Positions 63,874 through 64,000 of a stretch of DNA of 64,000 nt are shown here, in pieces (position 1 is the stretch's first letter; every line of letters starts with the position of its first letter). Origin of the DNA: Leptospirillum sp. (GTDB lineage Bacteria > Nitrospirota > Leptospirillia > Leptospirillales > Leptospirillaceae); the NCBI GenBank assembly GCA_027315205.1, contig DAHUYM010000001.1, positions 269,243 through 333,242 on the forward strand, written 5' to 3'. A model generated the notes under the pieces. That model saw nothing but the letters and a program-made list of their open reading frames with translations. It had not been told where the DNA came from and did not search any database. The translations under genes were made by a program, and so were the position numbers.

Positions 63874-64000
63874 ATGACTGCAGCCATCGTTCCCGGACGG
63901 GAAAAACCTCTCGCATTATCGGGCGGGACCATCTACGACAATAACTCCCAGAATCATTCTTCCCTCCATGATGGGCGAACGCATGTTCGGACGGTTCCAC
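63874..64000 (+). CDS. Possible 5' end of an ORF running off the window
   Basis: An open frame begins MTAAIVPGREKPLALSGG and continues to the window end. AAGAGG lies eight bases before the ATG. No family can be named from 42 residues, and the two other frames here are also open on one strand. The call is weak. Confidence 0.25.
   Translation, partial: MTAAIVPGREKPLALSGGTIYDNNSQNHSSLHDGRTHVRTVP

Overview
The window reads as the origin-proximal part of a bacterial chromosome of moderately high GC content. The gene set points to an iron-oxidising Nitrospirota bacterium of the Leptospirillum type. The markers are a form IV RuBisCO-like protein, a hydrogenase-4-like membrane complex without nickel ligands, a CdhB-like protein of the kind associated with 2-oxoacid:ferredoxin oxidoreductases, and a Fur-box-type promoter. 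The genus is inferred from gene content and was not tested by a database search. TTG and GTG starts with strong Shine-Dalgarno sites are frequent.

Layout. 1-9484, minus strand: conserved housekeeping block mnmA (cut by the left edge), bactofilin, parB, parA, a perfect parS, rsmG, mnmG, mnmE, yidC, yidD, rnpA, rpmH and rplI. 9584-15976, plus strand: a YgjP-type metallopeptidase gene (with a parS-like sequence inside it), a cobalamin cluster cbiD-E-T-G-H-cobO, and def. 15978-20016, minus strand: pyrF, prmA, yjbQ, a TlpA/DipZ-like thioredoxin and a LysR regulator, divergent from an EamA exporter. 21106-28323, minus strand: six-gene hyfBCEFGI-like operon. 28428-33777: an orphan higA, thpR, a second EamA exporter, the RuBisCO-like protein and two GGDEF-type proteins. 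34133-37061, plus strand: a near-consensus promoter overlapped at its start point by a Fur-box-like palindrome, driving a TPR lipoprotein, an outer-membrane-type protein and an inner-membrane protein. 37062-39487: small ORFs with a hairpin, a VOC protein, the CdhB-like orphan, a hypothetical protein and a DUF2905 protein. 39489-49092, minus strand: one long biosynthetic operon ilvB-ilvH-ilvC-psd-pssA-leuA-leuB-asd-nadA(-DUF2905). 49093-49585: candidate oriC/dnaA control region. 49586-63726, plus strand: dnaA-dnaN-gyrB-gyrA, a TPR lipoprotein, queE, queC, a PoxB-like ThDP enzyme, pepA, smpB and ssrA (tmRNA).

How it fits together. ParABS, the bactofilin, DnaA/DnaN and gyrase cover chromosome replication and segregation. 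MnmA/MnmE/MnmG and QueC/QueE modify the tRNA wobble position. SmpB and tmRNA rescue ribosomes. The ilv/leu/asd/nad/psd operon and the cobalamin cluster suit a self-sufficient autotroph. The Hyf-like complex is alignable with group 4 hydrogenases, but all four nickel-ligand cysteines are replaced (Ser, Ser, Ser, Gly). It is therefore probably a proton-translocating redox module and not a hydrogenase. The best leads for new biology are that complex, the Fur-box three-gene envelope operon, and a degenerate GGDEF protein that starts with a FliM-like CheY-binding peptide.
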